This document shows positions 1 through 8,695 of a stretch of 64,000 bases of DNA, one piece after another. This stretch comes from Chitinophagaceae bacterium. Its GTDB lineage: Bacteria; Bacteroidota; Bacteroidia; Chitinophagales; Chitinophagaceae. The translations under genes were made by a program, and so were the position numbers. The stretch lies in NCBI GenBank assembly GCA_023957155.1, contig JAMLHK010000001.1:310001-374000 (forward strand). Reading direction: 5' to 3'. The notes under the pieces were generated by a model. It searched no databases. It had not been told where the DNA came from and worked only from the letters and a program-made list of their open reading frames with translations. Within the stretch, counting starts at the first letter, position 1. Each line of letters starts with the position of its first letter.

Positions 1-12
1 AATGAGATTCAA

Positions 13-582
13 ATGATTAGAATTGTATCAGTTTGTCTGATGATTTTATGTTGGAATATATCCTGCAAAAAAAGTAACACCTCCAATTGTAATAATAGCC
101 CGTGGTACCAGGATGGTGTTCGCCTGGCCTATAAAAATGATATGCAGCTCATAGCCGTAGATTCAATCCGGGTATTTGTAAAGAAAATTAACCAAAATAA
201 GGTACGATCAATGTCTGATATTGGATTCTCCGAGCCCGAAGGATATCTTGAAATTTGCGGAGGGAAAATGTATAAAGCCAGTTCTCAAAAATTTAATGAT
301 AGCCAATTGTTATATGATCTTAACGGAAATATTGGCGACAGGTGGACTGTAGAAACTACAGAGGAAACAGGTCGAAATATTGTCAATATCGTAACCCTAA
401 AAGAAAAATCTGTTTCTGTAACAGTTCCATTCGGAACATTCAATACAACCATATTTGAAATGGAGACCATGCATAACGGTAGTTCTTATCAAACGGCTAA
501 GGTTTATATTACGGATGACCACGGGGTTGTAAAATTAGATGGCACTGTTGCATATTATGAGTTGGGAGAAAGAAATTTTTAG
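13..582 (+). CDS. Hypothetical secreted lipoprotein
   Basis: A 189-residue protein with a short hydrophobic N-terminus ending in a Cys at about residue 18 (NISC followed by two Lys), which resembles a relaxed Bacteroidota lipobox, so it is probably exported and lipid-anchored. The remainder is rich in beta-prone segments and has no motif I recognise. The ATG at 13 is the first usable start, because an ATG at 2 runs into a stop after four codons. It is followed directly by a cluster of three hairpins (602-688). Function unknown. Confidence 0.7.
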   Translation: MIRIVSVCLMILCWNISCKKSNTSNCNNSPWYQDGVRLAYKNDMQLIAVDSIRVFVKKINQNKVRSMSDIGFSEPEGYLEICGGKMYKASSQKFNDSQLLYDLNGNIGDRWTVETTEETGRNIVNIVTLKEKSVSVTVPFGTFNTTIFEMETMHNGSSYQTAKVYITDDHGVVKLDGTVAYYELGERNF

Positions 583-601
583 CTCTGCTATTCACCGCTA
601 T

Positions 602-688
602 ACGAAGTCTCCGGACTTCGTTACCAATATGTTCTCCCGGGACTCTGTCCCGCAATGCTTTGTGTGTATCAAAGTCGCCCGAGGCGAC
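602..688. repeat. Cluster of three GC-rich hairpins (REP-like)
   Basis: Three perfect short-loop inverted repeats follow one another: ACGAAGTC/GACTTCGT with loop TCCG (602-621), CGGGAC/GTCCCG with loop TCT (638-652) and GTCGCC/GGCGAC with loop CGA (674-688). None is followed by a long T tract, so they do not look like ordinary rho-independent terminators. The last one resembles the hairpin GTTGCC-TCC-GGCAAC at 10005-10019. They lie between a plus-strand lipoprotein gene and the 3' end of a minus-strand gene. Confidence 0.7.
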
Positions 689-696
689 ACCCTTCC

Positions 697-1440
697 CTAC
701 AATTTTTCCACTACATGTTCCGGTAAAACATACCCCTCCTCCAGCTCTATTACCTGCAAGTTCCTGAACTCTATCCGGGCGCCTTCTGCTTCCAGGCATA
801 AATAGCCTTTGCGTTTTGAAGATTGACGAATGCCATTTACGTATTTCCCGTTGACGGATAATTTAATGGTGCCGTCTACGCAAACAACGGTGTAAGTATT
901 CCATTCCCCCACACCCAGGCACCTGTTCTCTATAGATTTACTCCTTTCACCACGGGGATTATCAGGAATGGTTTTGGTTTTTCCCGCCCCGAAAAGCTCG
1001 CCATGCACATAGGCAATGGGAGGTGTTTCGCCATTGCGTTTATTTTGGTTCACCCAATCCAATTCCAGCATCTGTACCTCCACGCCACTGGGCAGCCGGT
1101 TATGGTCTTCAGGCTGTGCATCGCACCAAACAAAAATTCCCGAATTGCCGCCTTTTTCCATGTGACGCCACTCCACGTGCATAATAAAGTTCTGGTACAT
1201 TCTTTCCGACCGTACCACGCCGATCGGCCAACCTTTACCTACAAGGGTATTTCCTTTTTTATACCAGGTAGTATCCGTAGTATTTACGTCTATCCAGCGT
1301 AAAGGCTCACCCGTTTTATTACCGCTGATCAATTTGTTAAAGTTTTTTCTTTCGCCGAACTCAAAAAGTATTTTCTGTCCGAAGGCGGGAATACATAGTG
1401 CAATATCCAGGATAATGAGGATATGTTTTAAAGATTTCAT
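697..1440 (-). CDS. DUF1080 (3-keto-disaccharide hydrolase-type) secreted protein
   Basis: A 247-residue protein with a signal peptide (cleavage probably near residue 21, after AFG) followed by one DUF1080 / concanavalin-like jelly-roll domain. Typical family features are visible: a GNSGIFVW motif near residues 98-105, the VEVQMLE strand near 120-126, and the [20 protein letters not shown] segment near 177-196. Members are periplasmic or secreted and some act as 3-keto-glycoside hydrolases or hydratases in oxidative sugar cleavage. No oxidoreductase partner is adjacent, so the substrate is unknown. Confidence 0.85.
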   Translation of the reverse strand: MKSLKHILIILDIALCIPAFGQKILFEFGERKNFNKLISGNKTGEPLRWIDVNTTDTTWYKKGNTLVGKGWPIGVVRSERMYQNFIMHVEWRHMEKGGNSGIFVWCDAQPEDHNRLPSGVEVQMLELDWVNQNKRNGETPPIAYVHGELFGAGKTKTIPDNPRGERSKSIENRCLGVGEWNTYTVVCVDGTIKLSVNGKYVNGIRQSSKRKGYLCLEAEGARIEFRNLQVIELEEGYVLPEHVVEKL

Positions 1441-1478
1441 GTTATTGCTTTAGCTATATAGAGGGGCAATATACGAAG

Positions 1479-1486
1479 CAAATATA
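1479..1486 (-). promoter_or_regulatory. Possible -7 promoter element of the DUF1080 gene
   Basis: On the minus strand this reads TATATTTG, a match to the Bacteroidota -7 consensus TAnnTTTG, 38 bases before the ATG of the DUF1080 gene. No TTG is seen at the expected -33 distance, so the call rests on the -7 match and position only. Confidence 0.3.
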
Positions 1487-1581
1487 TCTGGTATAACATC
1501 AATTATCATATTTCCTATTGGTGGTATATCGCTCGAAAGGTAGAAGTTCAAAAATAAGGAGCTCCTACTGCGATTCCTGAC

Positions 1582-1794
1582 TCATTTACTTCCGTAGTGC
1601 TCCTTCTGTAGGGCATCCCGGATGTCTTTATCCGTAACCGTACTAAAATCAGCCTCACCGGTAATATTTTTCCATTCTTCTTCCAGCTCTTTCCCGAACA
1701 ATTTTACATACACCAGCTTCAGATCTGCTTCATCCATGTAACGAAGCTTATCTACGATCAGGGCAAAAACAGAGGGTGGCGGTTTGGTTCCCAT
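1582..1794 (-). CDS. Small hypothetical protein (70 aa)
   Basis: A short, charged, mostly helical protein beginning MGTKPPPSVF and ending EHYGSK, with no signal peptide and no recognised domain. I use the ATG at 1794; an upstream in-frame TTG at 1800 would add two residues. The amino-acid composition looks like a real cytosolic protein rather than a shadow frame, and a promoter-like TTG-N20-TAATTTTC lies just upstream. Function unknown. Confidence 0.6.
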   Translation of the reverse strand: MGTKPPPSVFALIVDKLRYMDEADLKLVYVKLFGKELEEEWKNITGEADFSTVTDKDIRDALQKEHYGSK

Positions 1795-1825
1795 ACACAA
1801 TGTTTATGTGTAATATACGAAATGA

Positions 1826-1856
1826 GAAAATTATATGCTGAGAGAAAATTTGGCAA
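1826..1856 (-). promoter_or_regulatory. Possible Bacteroidota promoter for the 70-aa gene
   Basis: The minus strand reads TTG (1856-1854), 20 bases, then TAATTTTC (1833-1826), one mismatch from TAnnTTTG. The spacing fits the Bacteroidota primary sigma factor, and the element lies about 31 bases upstream of the ATG at 1794. Confidence 0.35.
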
Positions 1857-1919
1857 GGCAGTTTTAGGAAGTGATGATTCGCCGTAAAATTTTGCATTAA
1901 ATGTAAAGTGATCATTGAT

Positions 1920-2384
1920 TTACTCTCCCCTCAAAAAAGATTCAATTTTTTTCGACCTCAATATTTCCCAATCATACAAACGATCCGCTCTGTTTTTATA
2001 GCTGGTTACTCTTTTATTGCGAGTCAGCCGGATCAGGTTAAGATATATTTCCCGGATAAACTGTCGGGCATATACAGGTCCGGCAAGAAAAGCCCCTTCT
2101 CCAGAATCAGAATATAAATACCGCAGTTCTATTTCTGATACATGCTCTGTAACTGGTGAGCAAACAAGACCTACCTCTCTATTAGGCGAATCACTTTGAT
2201 AAATCGCTCTTTTGCCATCTATAACATCTTCTAAAAATGCTATCAATGTTGGAAAGTTGCTAAAACCACTTTCCATACCACCGTAAAAACGTTTACGGCC
2301 AAGGTAAACGGAGTAATGAAACCACGATCCTACCTCGGATATTTTACCGGGGCAGATTGTGAACTTTGGCATTTTCTTTTCCAT
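1920..2384 (-). CDS. Hypothetical protein (154 aa)
   Basis: A cytosolic-looking protein starting MEKKMPKFTI and ending with a very basic helix (residues about 125-154, rich in Arg and Lys). There is no signal peptide or membrane segment and I recognise no family. It sits alone between the 70-aa protein and the WYL regulator, on the same strand as both but separated from each by gaps of more than 65 bases. Confidence 0.6.
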   Translation of the reverse strand: MEKKMPKFTICPGKISEVGSWFHYSVYLGRKRFYGGMESGFSNFPTLIAFLEDVIDGKRAIYQSDSPNREVGLVCSPVTEHVSEIELRYLYSDSGEGAFLAGPVYARQFIREIYLNLIRLTRNKRVTSYKNRADRLYDWEILRSKKIESFLRGE

Positions 2385-2451
2385 AAAATAAATATAAAAG
2401 CGATCAGTGCATTACAACTGCATAGCAGCCTGTTTCAGTGGGAAACAATAT

Positions 2452-3453
2452 CTATTGATATTTAGAAAGAGCTATCCTATGCTCTGCTTTCATAACAGAT
2501 CGTAAGGAAGCTGGCTCAACGACCTCAATATCACTGCCAAACGAAAGCAATACACTTACCAATTCCTTATTGATGATAACAGACATGGTAAAAACTACTC
2601 CTTCTTCATTTTCCGGCAATACTCTTTGTGAATGATGCAATGGTTTAGTCATTAAGTAATCTGCCCTTACTGTTGATACACGGAATACAATCCGCTCAGG
2701 TTGCTGTCCGGCTTTCCGGGTAACCCCTATCATATCTTCGAAGTATTCATCCTGGTTGAAAAAAGTGTTTTCAATAAAAGCTTTGTTTAAAGGTGTAAAA
2801 CGGACGATCCTGTCAATAGGGGAATTATCAATACGGTTATTGGCTTCATCGTACCCAAACAAAAACCATCGTTGATTATATTGCTTTAAGCAATACGGAT
2901 GAATTACTTTCTCAACCGGGCAGGCGGCACCAAAAGGCTGGTAGCTGATCTGCAATACTGTTTTTTCAAGTATACATTCAAGAATATCCTGCAGCCGTTC
3001 AATGTGTTTTAAAGCAGGTGTGCTGTCAAAGATAATAGGTGATACCCGTTTCTCTCTGGTATCTTCAATATACAACTGCAGCTTATCCGTCAAATCTTTT
3101 AATTCCTTCGTAAGCGTAAAGCCTTTCAATTGCGATAGCACTTCATTTGCAATGAGCAGGCCCAGGTATTCATCTTTCGTAACAACAGGCTCATTAAAGT
3201 CAAAATCTTCTGAATAAGTATAATAAACATTCCTCCCTTGCTTCATTATTTCCACCGGCGCTCCCTTGTGAAGTTTCAGGTATTCGAGGTCAGCTGCAAT
3301 AGTACGTTCACTCACCGGTTTACCACCGATATCTGCAAGATGGTTGTTTACCTTTTCATGTAATCTTTTTACACTCCATTTGCCCATATTATTTTTCAGG
3401 CATTTATGGAGCACCTGTAGGCGTTCGTCTCTCTTATGATCTGTTGTAGGCAT
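2452..3453 (-). CDS. WYL-domain transcriptional regulator
   Basis: A 333-residue protein with an N-terminal winged-helix-like region (about 1-85; 'SERTIAADLEYLK' at 48-60 looks like the recognition helix) and a central WYL domain (about 165-220; QRWFLFG at 194-200 stands in for the W-Y-L core, followed by IDRI). A C-terminal WCX-like extension follows. WYL proteins often sense nucleic acid or nucleotides and regulate phage-defence loci. It lies 32 bases downstream of the KilA-N gene on the same strand, and both are divergent from the helicase-ATPase operon, which makes it a likely local regulator. Confidence 0.88.
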   Translation of the reverse strand: MPTTDHKRDERLQVLHKCLKNNMGKWSVKRLHEKVNNHLADIGGKPVSERTIAADLEYLKLHKGAPVEIMKQGRNVYYTYSEDFDFNEPVVTKDEYLGLLIANEVLSQLKGFTLTKELKDLTDKLQLYIEDTREKRVSPIIFDSTPALKHIERLQDILECILEKTVLQISYQPFGAACPVEKVIHPYCLKQYNQRWFLFGYDEANNRIDNSPIDRIVRFTPLNKAFIENTFFNQDEYFEDMIGVTRKAGQQPERIVFRVSTVRADYLMTKPLHHSQRVLPENEEGVVFTMSVIINKELVSVLLSFGSDIEVVEPASLRSVMKAEHRIALSKYQ

Positions 3454-3485
3454 CAGGGATACTATATTTTAAACGATCAGTATTG

Positions 3486-4317
3486 TTATTCCGTCAACTT
3501 CTTTCTTACACTGTTTGTCAATAACGATCTCATTTGAGTGATAGCTGCTTTATTTAGCTGGATGAGCCTGTCGCTCTGTGATAAGCCCTGCTGGATCAGC
3601 AGTGCATTGATGCTTTCCATATTACTCAAAACAACCAGTTGTTCCAGCGTCGCGTAATCTCTTATATTCCCGGATTTGTCAGCATTTGCTTCTCTCCACT
3701 CTTTTGCCGTAGTTCCGAAAAGGGCTACATTCAGCAAGTCTGCTTCACTGGCATAAACAATGCCTGCTTGCCGGCGTGTTATTTCTTTAGGTATTAAACT
3801 TTCTTTAATAGCATCAGTGTGAATACAGTAATTGATCTTTGAAATAGTGCGCTGTAAACTCCATTGCAGTTGGCTGTGCTTACTTTCTTCTGCTTTTAAA
3901 CGCTGGAACTCTTTAATAAGGAACAGCTTAAAAACCGGGTTAATAGCAGAACAAAATTCAAATGCGATGTCTTTATGGGCGTAAGTGCCTCCGTACTTTC
4001 CCTTTTTTACATAGATGCCGATTGCCTTTGTTTCCTCTACCCAAGTGCCCGGGCTCAGTACAAAACTCGGCAATCCGGCGTTCATTTTAAAGTGGTCGAA
4101 TTTGACCACTTTAAACTCCGGGTTGTATAATTGTTCCCAGGTACCTAAGAATTCAAGCGTTGCCCTGTTTCGTATCCAGTTCTTTATAATGTCCGCAGCC
4201 CGGGAGTCTCCTTCTCTCGTTTTGGCAATATCAGTTAAGCAAATAAAATCATTGTCTCCTGAAGTGATCACGGCAATATCTGTGTTCTGAACTTTAATGA
4301 TGGATGTTTTTTTGCAT
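3486..4317 (-). pseudogene. KilA-N domain protein with apparent frameshift at its start
   Basis: The open frame runs from a GTG at 4271 (261 aa) and contains a KilA-N DNA-binding domain (about residues 1-100: FICLTDIAK, IKNWIRNRATLEFLGTWE, KGKYGGTYAHKDIAFEFC), then a helical C-terminal half. The conserved first strand of the family is encoded upstream in the same frame but has no start codon. An ATG at 4317-4315 is followed by an A7 run (4313-4307); removing one A joins it to the open frame and gives MQKTSIIKVQNTDIAVITSG, a typical KilA-N start. So this is either a one-base indel (real or a sequencing error) or a slippage-dependent start. A product starting at the GTG would lack only the first strand. 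Confidence 0.75.
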
Positions 4318-4461
4318 AGTGTTATGTTGAGTGTTAAGCATAAGTATTCCCCTTCTCAATATATAAAATCTTTTTTAAGATATCTCAAAAAGAAGTCCAT
4401 ATACTCCAATGCTTGAAGAAAAGCTGCAAGCATCAGTTCTAATATTGCTGAAACATTACGG

Positions 4462-5805
4462 ATGGAGTATAACCCGCAACAAATACAGGCTTTGGAGTGT
4501 ATAAGTAATTTCCTGGAACCGGGGAATACCGATAAGCTGTTTATTTTGAAAGGAAGCGCGGGCACCGGAAAAACAACGCTTCTGAATGTGATTGCCGGGG
4601 AGCTATGTGAAAAATTTGAGCATGTTATGATCACCGCGCCAACCCACCGGGCTGCAAAGGTGTTATCTAAAAAAACAGGAAAGCCTGCAAAAACACTACA
4701 CAGCTTATTATACGATGCAGAACCGCTGGAAAACGTATACGGTGTAAGGCTGAAAAGAAAAACTACCTTTTCAAAAGAACCAACGCTGTATATAGTTGAT
4801 GAAGCCTCGATGATTGGCGACAGGGTAACCGCATCCCGGGAATTTTCCTGCGAAACGCCGCTGCTTACCGACCTGTTGCAATATGTGAGTGATGGAAATG
4901 CGGACAACAAAATATTATTTGTGGGCGACCCCTGCCAGTTACCGCCTGTTGGCTATAATTTTGGGGAGCAAAGCCCGGCGTTATTTCCCCGGTATTTTGA
5001 GCAAAAATTCGGCATCAGCGGCAAGAGCTTTGAACTTACAGAGATTGTGCGACAGCATAAAGATTCCTATATCCTGAAAGGGGCGCAATTGTTGAGAAGG
5101 AGCATTCATGAGGGTAAAATCGACACTACCTTCTATAAAATAAACTTAGCCAATCCTTCGGCGGCGATAAAACAGTATATGCTGTGCTACAGCAGCGCAA
5201 ACAATACTGCGGTAAAACTGATTGCCAGTACCAATAAAAATGTAAATTGGTGGAACAATATCATCCGCGAACGGTTAGGCTATGCCCCGGCCAAACCGGA
5301 AGTGGGAGATAAAGTAGTAATAGACCGGGGCTGGACAAATGACAATTATATATTGACCAATGGAGATACGGGAACTATTTTTGAAGTGGATGACTCCATT
5401 GAAACATTCGGTGGGTTGCGATTTGTGAAAGTAAAATTATTGTTGGAAGATATTGCAGACGACCCTGTAATAATTGAAACCCTGCTGAACCTGGATCATT
5501 TATATTCCGAAAAAGGATGGTTGACAGAAGAACAGGAAAAGGCATTGATACATGAAGCCATGAAATACAACCCTGAATACCGCAGCAGCCGTGATATAAG
5601 AACCGATCCATATCTCAATGCCGTAAGGCTGCGGTATGCCTATGCGCTAACTTGCCACAAGGCGCAGGGCAGCGAGTTTGATAATGTGATATTGCATCCT
5701 TATTACGGACAGGACAAAGTTGTAAACCTCCGGTATTTATATACTGCTGTTACAAGAGCAAAACAAAACCTGTACTCCTACGAAATGAAAATATTTAATA
5801 GATAA
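4462..5805 (+). CDS. SF1B helicase, RecD2/Dda-like
   Basis: A 447-residue ATP-dependent DNA helicase of superfamily 1. Visible motifs are Walker A GSAGTGKT (31-38), Walker B VDEAS (112-116), motif III GDPCQLPPV (155-163), motif IV-like LTEIVRQ (192-198), and near the C-terminus TCHKAQGSEFDNV (397-409) and LYTAVTRAK (426-434). It lacks the long N-terminal region of RecD2 and is closer in size to phage T4 Dda. It is the first gene of a plus-strand operon: the ATPase gene starts 13 bases after its stop. In this setting it probably unwinds or remodels DNA for the linked ATPase, but that is inference. Confidence 0.92.
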   Translation: MEYNPQQIQALECISNFLEPGNTDKLFILKGSAGTGKTTLLNVIAGELCEKFEHVMITAPTHRAAKVLSKKTGKPAKTLHSLLYDAEPLENVYGVRLKRKTTFSKEPTLYIVDEASMIGDRVTASREFSCETPLLTDLLQYVSDGNADNKILFVGDPCQLPPVGYNFGEQSPALFPRYFEQKFGISGKSFELTEIVRQHKDSYILKGAQLLRRSIHEGKIDTTFYKINLANPSAAIKQYMLCYSSANNTAVKLIASTNKNVNWWNNIIRERLGYAPAKPEVGDKVVIDRGWTNDNYILTNGDTGTIFEVDDSIETFGGLRFVKVKLLLEDIADDPVIIETLLNLDHLYSEKGWLTEEQEKALIHEAMKYNPEYRSSRDIRTDPYLNAVRLRYAYALTCHKAQGSEFDNVILHPYYGQDKVVNLRYLYTAVTRAKQNLYSYEMKIFNR

Positions 5806-5818
5806 AATAAATATAGAA

Positions 5819-7726
5819 ATGAGCTATAAAATTCTCAGAGGAATCGGATTTGAAAATTTCAGGGTGTTTGAACAGAAAGCCATCTTTGACTTTGCACCGT
5901 TGACTGTGTTAACAGGTACAAACAGCAGTGGTAAAAGCAGTGTGATTAACGGAATAAAGCTGATTGGCGAGAGTTTTAAAGAAATTAAAGTTTCTGATAA
6001 TTTGGAAGAATTTGAACTGGACAGCTTATTCAGTATAGAGATTAATGCAAGTGAAATGATGAGGCGATATGGCTCGCTGGAAAAATATATTAATCACGCA
6101 GGCAGAGATAAGGGAGAAAACAGTTTCAAATTTTCCATACCAACACAATTGCTGTATGTAAAAGAAAAAGTAGTAATAACCTACACCATACAAGTTGAAC
6201 AAAATGAACAAAAGACAGGGAAAATACAAGCAATAGAGATGCAACTAATGGATAAGGAAGTTTCCCTATTGAAAATAGAAAAATATGGTAAAGAATATCA
6301 TATAAAAGCCAACTTGTCTTCATTTATACATGCACTAATTCAGGCAGAAGGAATCCTTTCAGTCTCTAACGATTTTGAAATTTCGGATACATTGCAGACG
6401 ATAGTTGAAAAAATAAAAGAGGGACACTTTTACGACTTTTCATTTTTATGGGCAGAGGATCCTGAAGATAAAAAACTGTTTGAGTTTGCTATGAAAAAGT
6501 TTTATGGAACGTATAACAATAGAAGCTTAAAAAAGCTTTGTACAGAGATAATTGATGTGTTATCATCTAAAGAGTGGAAAGAAGAACGAATTGGATATAT
6601 CATATATTTTAAAGACAACTTTCCGATTACAACATCAAAACGGATTACAGGTCTATCCGTGTTAGATTATTCACTTCGATTTCATGAATCTGAAGGTGCT
6701 AAAAACGTTCCAAACGGTAGTGGAGAAAGAGCAGCTTTTACCCATTCGCTTAAAAGTGGGTTCGAAAAATTGTCTAAATCAAAGATTGACAATTTAAATG
6801 ATAAGGAAAGTTTCTTGGAATACCTTTTTAAAATGATAGCCAATAAAAAAAGCTATCACAATCAATTTTGGGGAAAAGATAGAAGATTAACTGAAATAAA
6901 AAGTTTTGAGCCCGGTGAAGTCGAGGAAAATTTTTATAAAGAGTTTGTATTTCCTAATCTACATTTAGTCAAGAGGGCTTTTTTGCCTTTTGTAACTATG
7001 GAATCCGTTTCAACAGAAAGAAGCAACACTAAAGGCATTAAATCTATTTTGGATAATGATGATTTTTCCAGGTTGATGAAAAGAAGATTTTCCGCAACAG
7101 GAGATGAAAAACAGGCTTTTAATGAGTTAGATGACTTTTTGGATAAATGGTTGCAGGAGTTTAAGATAGCAGAAGAAAAAAGATTTGAAAAAAATGAAGA
7201 CTATGATGCGTTCAAGGTAAAATTACTAAAGAACGGCAGACCGATGATGCTTTCTGATGAAGGGTTTGGCGTTTCACAGGTATTGCCTGTTATATTATCA
7301 TGTTGCCCCATAATAGGATGGGATTACGAGTATGATCCATCTAACCCAATCCAATATAACAAACCAAAACTCGTACTGATCGAAGAGCCCGAAACCAACC
7401 TGCATCCAGCCCTGCAATCCAAGCTGGCGGATATGTTTATGGATGCGGTAAAAACTTTCAATATCCGATTTGTCATAGAAACCCACAGTGAATACCTCAT
7501 CCGGAAACTGCAATACCTTACAGGAAAGGGCGATATAAAACCCGAACAAACAGTAATCTATTATTTCTATCCGCCAACAGAAGTACCGGCGGGTGAAAAG
7601 CAGGTGAAGAAAATAAATATCAAGGAAGACGGCAGCCTGACGGATGATTTTGGAACCGGTTTTTTTGATGAGGCAGATAACATTGCGCTCGAACTTTTCC
7701 TTCTAAAACAAAGTCAGAAAAACTAA
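5819..7726 (+). CDS. AAA family ATPase, OLD-like with DUF3696-type C-terminus
   Basis: A 635-residue ABC/SMC-type ATPase. Walker A is GTNSSGKS (33-40), the signature region LSDEGFGVSQVLP lies near 478-490, Walker B is LIEEPETNLHP (520-530) and the H-loop is ETHSEYL (554-560). The C-terminus (about 570-630, with DDFGTGFFDEADNIALELF) matches the DUF3696 tail. No TOPRIM nuclease domain is visible, unlike OLD or GajA. The middle (about 60-470) is an AT-rich, lineage-specific insertion. The next gene starts five bases after its stop. Base composition is visibly more AT-rich than the flanking core genes, consistent with transfer. Confidence 0.9.
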   Translation: MSYKILRGIGFENFRVFEQKAIFDFAPLTVLTGTNSSGKSSVINGIKLIGESFKEIKVSDNLEEFELDSLFSIEINASEMMRRYGSLEKYINHAGRDKGENSFKFSIPTQLLYVKEKVVITYTIQVEQNEQKTGKIQAIEMQLMDKEVSLLKIEKYGKEYHIKANLSSFIHALIQAEGILSVSNDFEISDTLQTIVEKIKEGHFYDFSFLWAEDPEDKKLFEFAMKKFYGTYNNRSLKKLCTEIIDVLSSKEWKEERIGYIIYFKDNFPITTSKRITGLSVLDYSLRFHESEGAKNVPNGSGERAAFTHSLKSGFEKLSKSKIDNLNDKESFLEYLFKMIANKKSYHNQFWGKDRRLTEIKSFEPGEVEENFYKEFVFPNLHLVKRAFLPFVTMESVSTERSNTKGIKSILDNDDFSRLMKRRFSATGDEKQAFNELDDFLDKWLQEFKIAEEKRFEKNEDYDAFKVKLLKNGRPMMLSDEGFGVSQVLPVILSCCPIIGWDYEYDPSNPIQYNKPKLVLIEEPETNLHPALQSKLADMFMDAVKTFNIRFVIETHSEYLIRKLQYLTGKGDIKPEQTVIYYFYPPTEVPAGEKQVKKINIKEDGSLTDDFGTGFFDEADNIALELFLLKQSQKN

Positions 7727-7731
7727 CATTC

Positions 7732-8691
7732 ATGGTCAATTATATTGCACAAGACTATTTTGGAAAAATTGAAGAACTGCTTGTAAATGCGAAAGAAGAT
7801 ATCTTGACTAACAAGCCTTCAAATATCAACATCCTTTTTCAACTATTATCAGCCCTGCCTATCTCTACAAACATTGAGGAACAGGAAGTGAAAAAATACG
7901 CGAAAGGAATTTTTGGTAATAAGAAGTATACTTCTTTTAAAGAAAGGATTATTTCTAATGCTATAAAAAATCAGCGCCTAAACATCAGTCATACACCCGA
8001 GAATATTGAAAATTATAATGCCTTTTATTTTTTTGATAACGAGACAGGAGAACAAATCGGTTATTCGAATGGAATTGCAGTAAAAGACAGAACTTATGAT
8101 GGTTCGGATTTTTTTAACGGTTGCACGGTTGTTGATCTGCCCATAGAAAATGACTGGCAGGCAATTGCTGATTCAATACCGCCTTGTAATGCAATGTTAA
8201 TTATTGATAAGTATATCTTTGGCAATCCTTTTGAAGAAAAGTTAAGAAGCCTTAAATCATTTATAGAAATGTATAAGGCGAATACCCAAATTAAATTCCA
8301 TTTATCAATTCTTTTTTCACAAGAAAATAATGGAACTATATGTACACCCACTCAAATCGAAACTGCTTTTAATGATTTGTGTTCAATTAATAACCTCGAA
8401 CTCCAATTATTTTCAGACAATAAAATCCCGACAAGAGACAGACTATTTTTCACAAATTACTGTTCAGGAAATATAGGACATCCACACGATAGAGGGTTAA
8501 CCAGATTCAATCAACTTTTTTTAGGAAGAGAAGAAAAGGAAGAGAAGATCAGAAGGAATTATAAAAACTATACAAAGGATCTTGATTTATGGCATTCATT
8601 TATACGGCGAGTTCCTGACAGAATAGGGCAAATCAAAACAAAGTGGGTGTCATCCGATTTTACAAATAGATTATTTGAACTAACCAGATAA
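7732..8691 (+). CDS. Unrecognised partner protein of the AAA ATPase (319 aa)
   Basis: The gene starts five bases after the ATPase stop, so the two are almost certainly co-translated. The protein has no signal peptide or membrane segment. In the C-terminal half, 'MLIIDKYIFGNPFEEKLRSL' (about 158-177) and 'TRDRLFFTNY' (about 230-239) resemble the order of elements in small ATPase-linked proteins with a '(H)DR..(F)TNY' motif, which I associate loosely with PLD/MIT-C-like folds; this link is weak. It could be the effector of the operon. The gene is AT-rich like the ATPase gene. Confidence 0.8.
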   Translation: MVNYIAQDYFGKIEELLVNAKEDILTNKPSNINILFQLLSALPISTNIEEQEVKKYAKGIFGNKKYTSFKERIISNAIKNQRLNISHTPENIENYNAFYFFDNETGEQIGYSNGIAVKDRTYDGSDFFNGCTVVDLPIENDWQAIADSIPPCNAMLIIDKYIFGNPFEEKLRSLKSFIEMYKANTQIKFHLSILFSQENNGTICTPTQIETAFNDLCSINNLELQLFSDNKIPTRDRLFFTNYCSGNIGHPHDRGLTRFNQLFLGREEKEEKIRRNYKNYTKDLDLWHSFIRRVPDRIGQIKTKWVSSDFTNRLFELTR

Positions 8692-8695
8692 CCCC

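Noticed and set aside
539-805. An 88-codon plus-strand frame overlapping the end of the first lipoprotein
   Set aside because: It runs through the three-hairpin repeat and into the 3' end of the DUF1080 gene on the other strand; composition is not protein-like.
5819-7726. The ATPase and helicase as a Gabija system
   Set aside because: The ATPase has no visible TOPRIM nuclease domain and the helicase is RecD2/Dda-like rather than UvrD-like.
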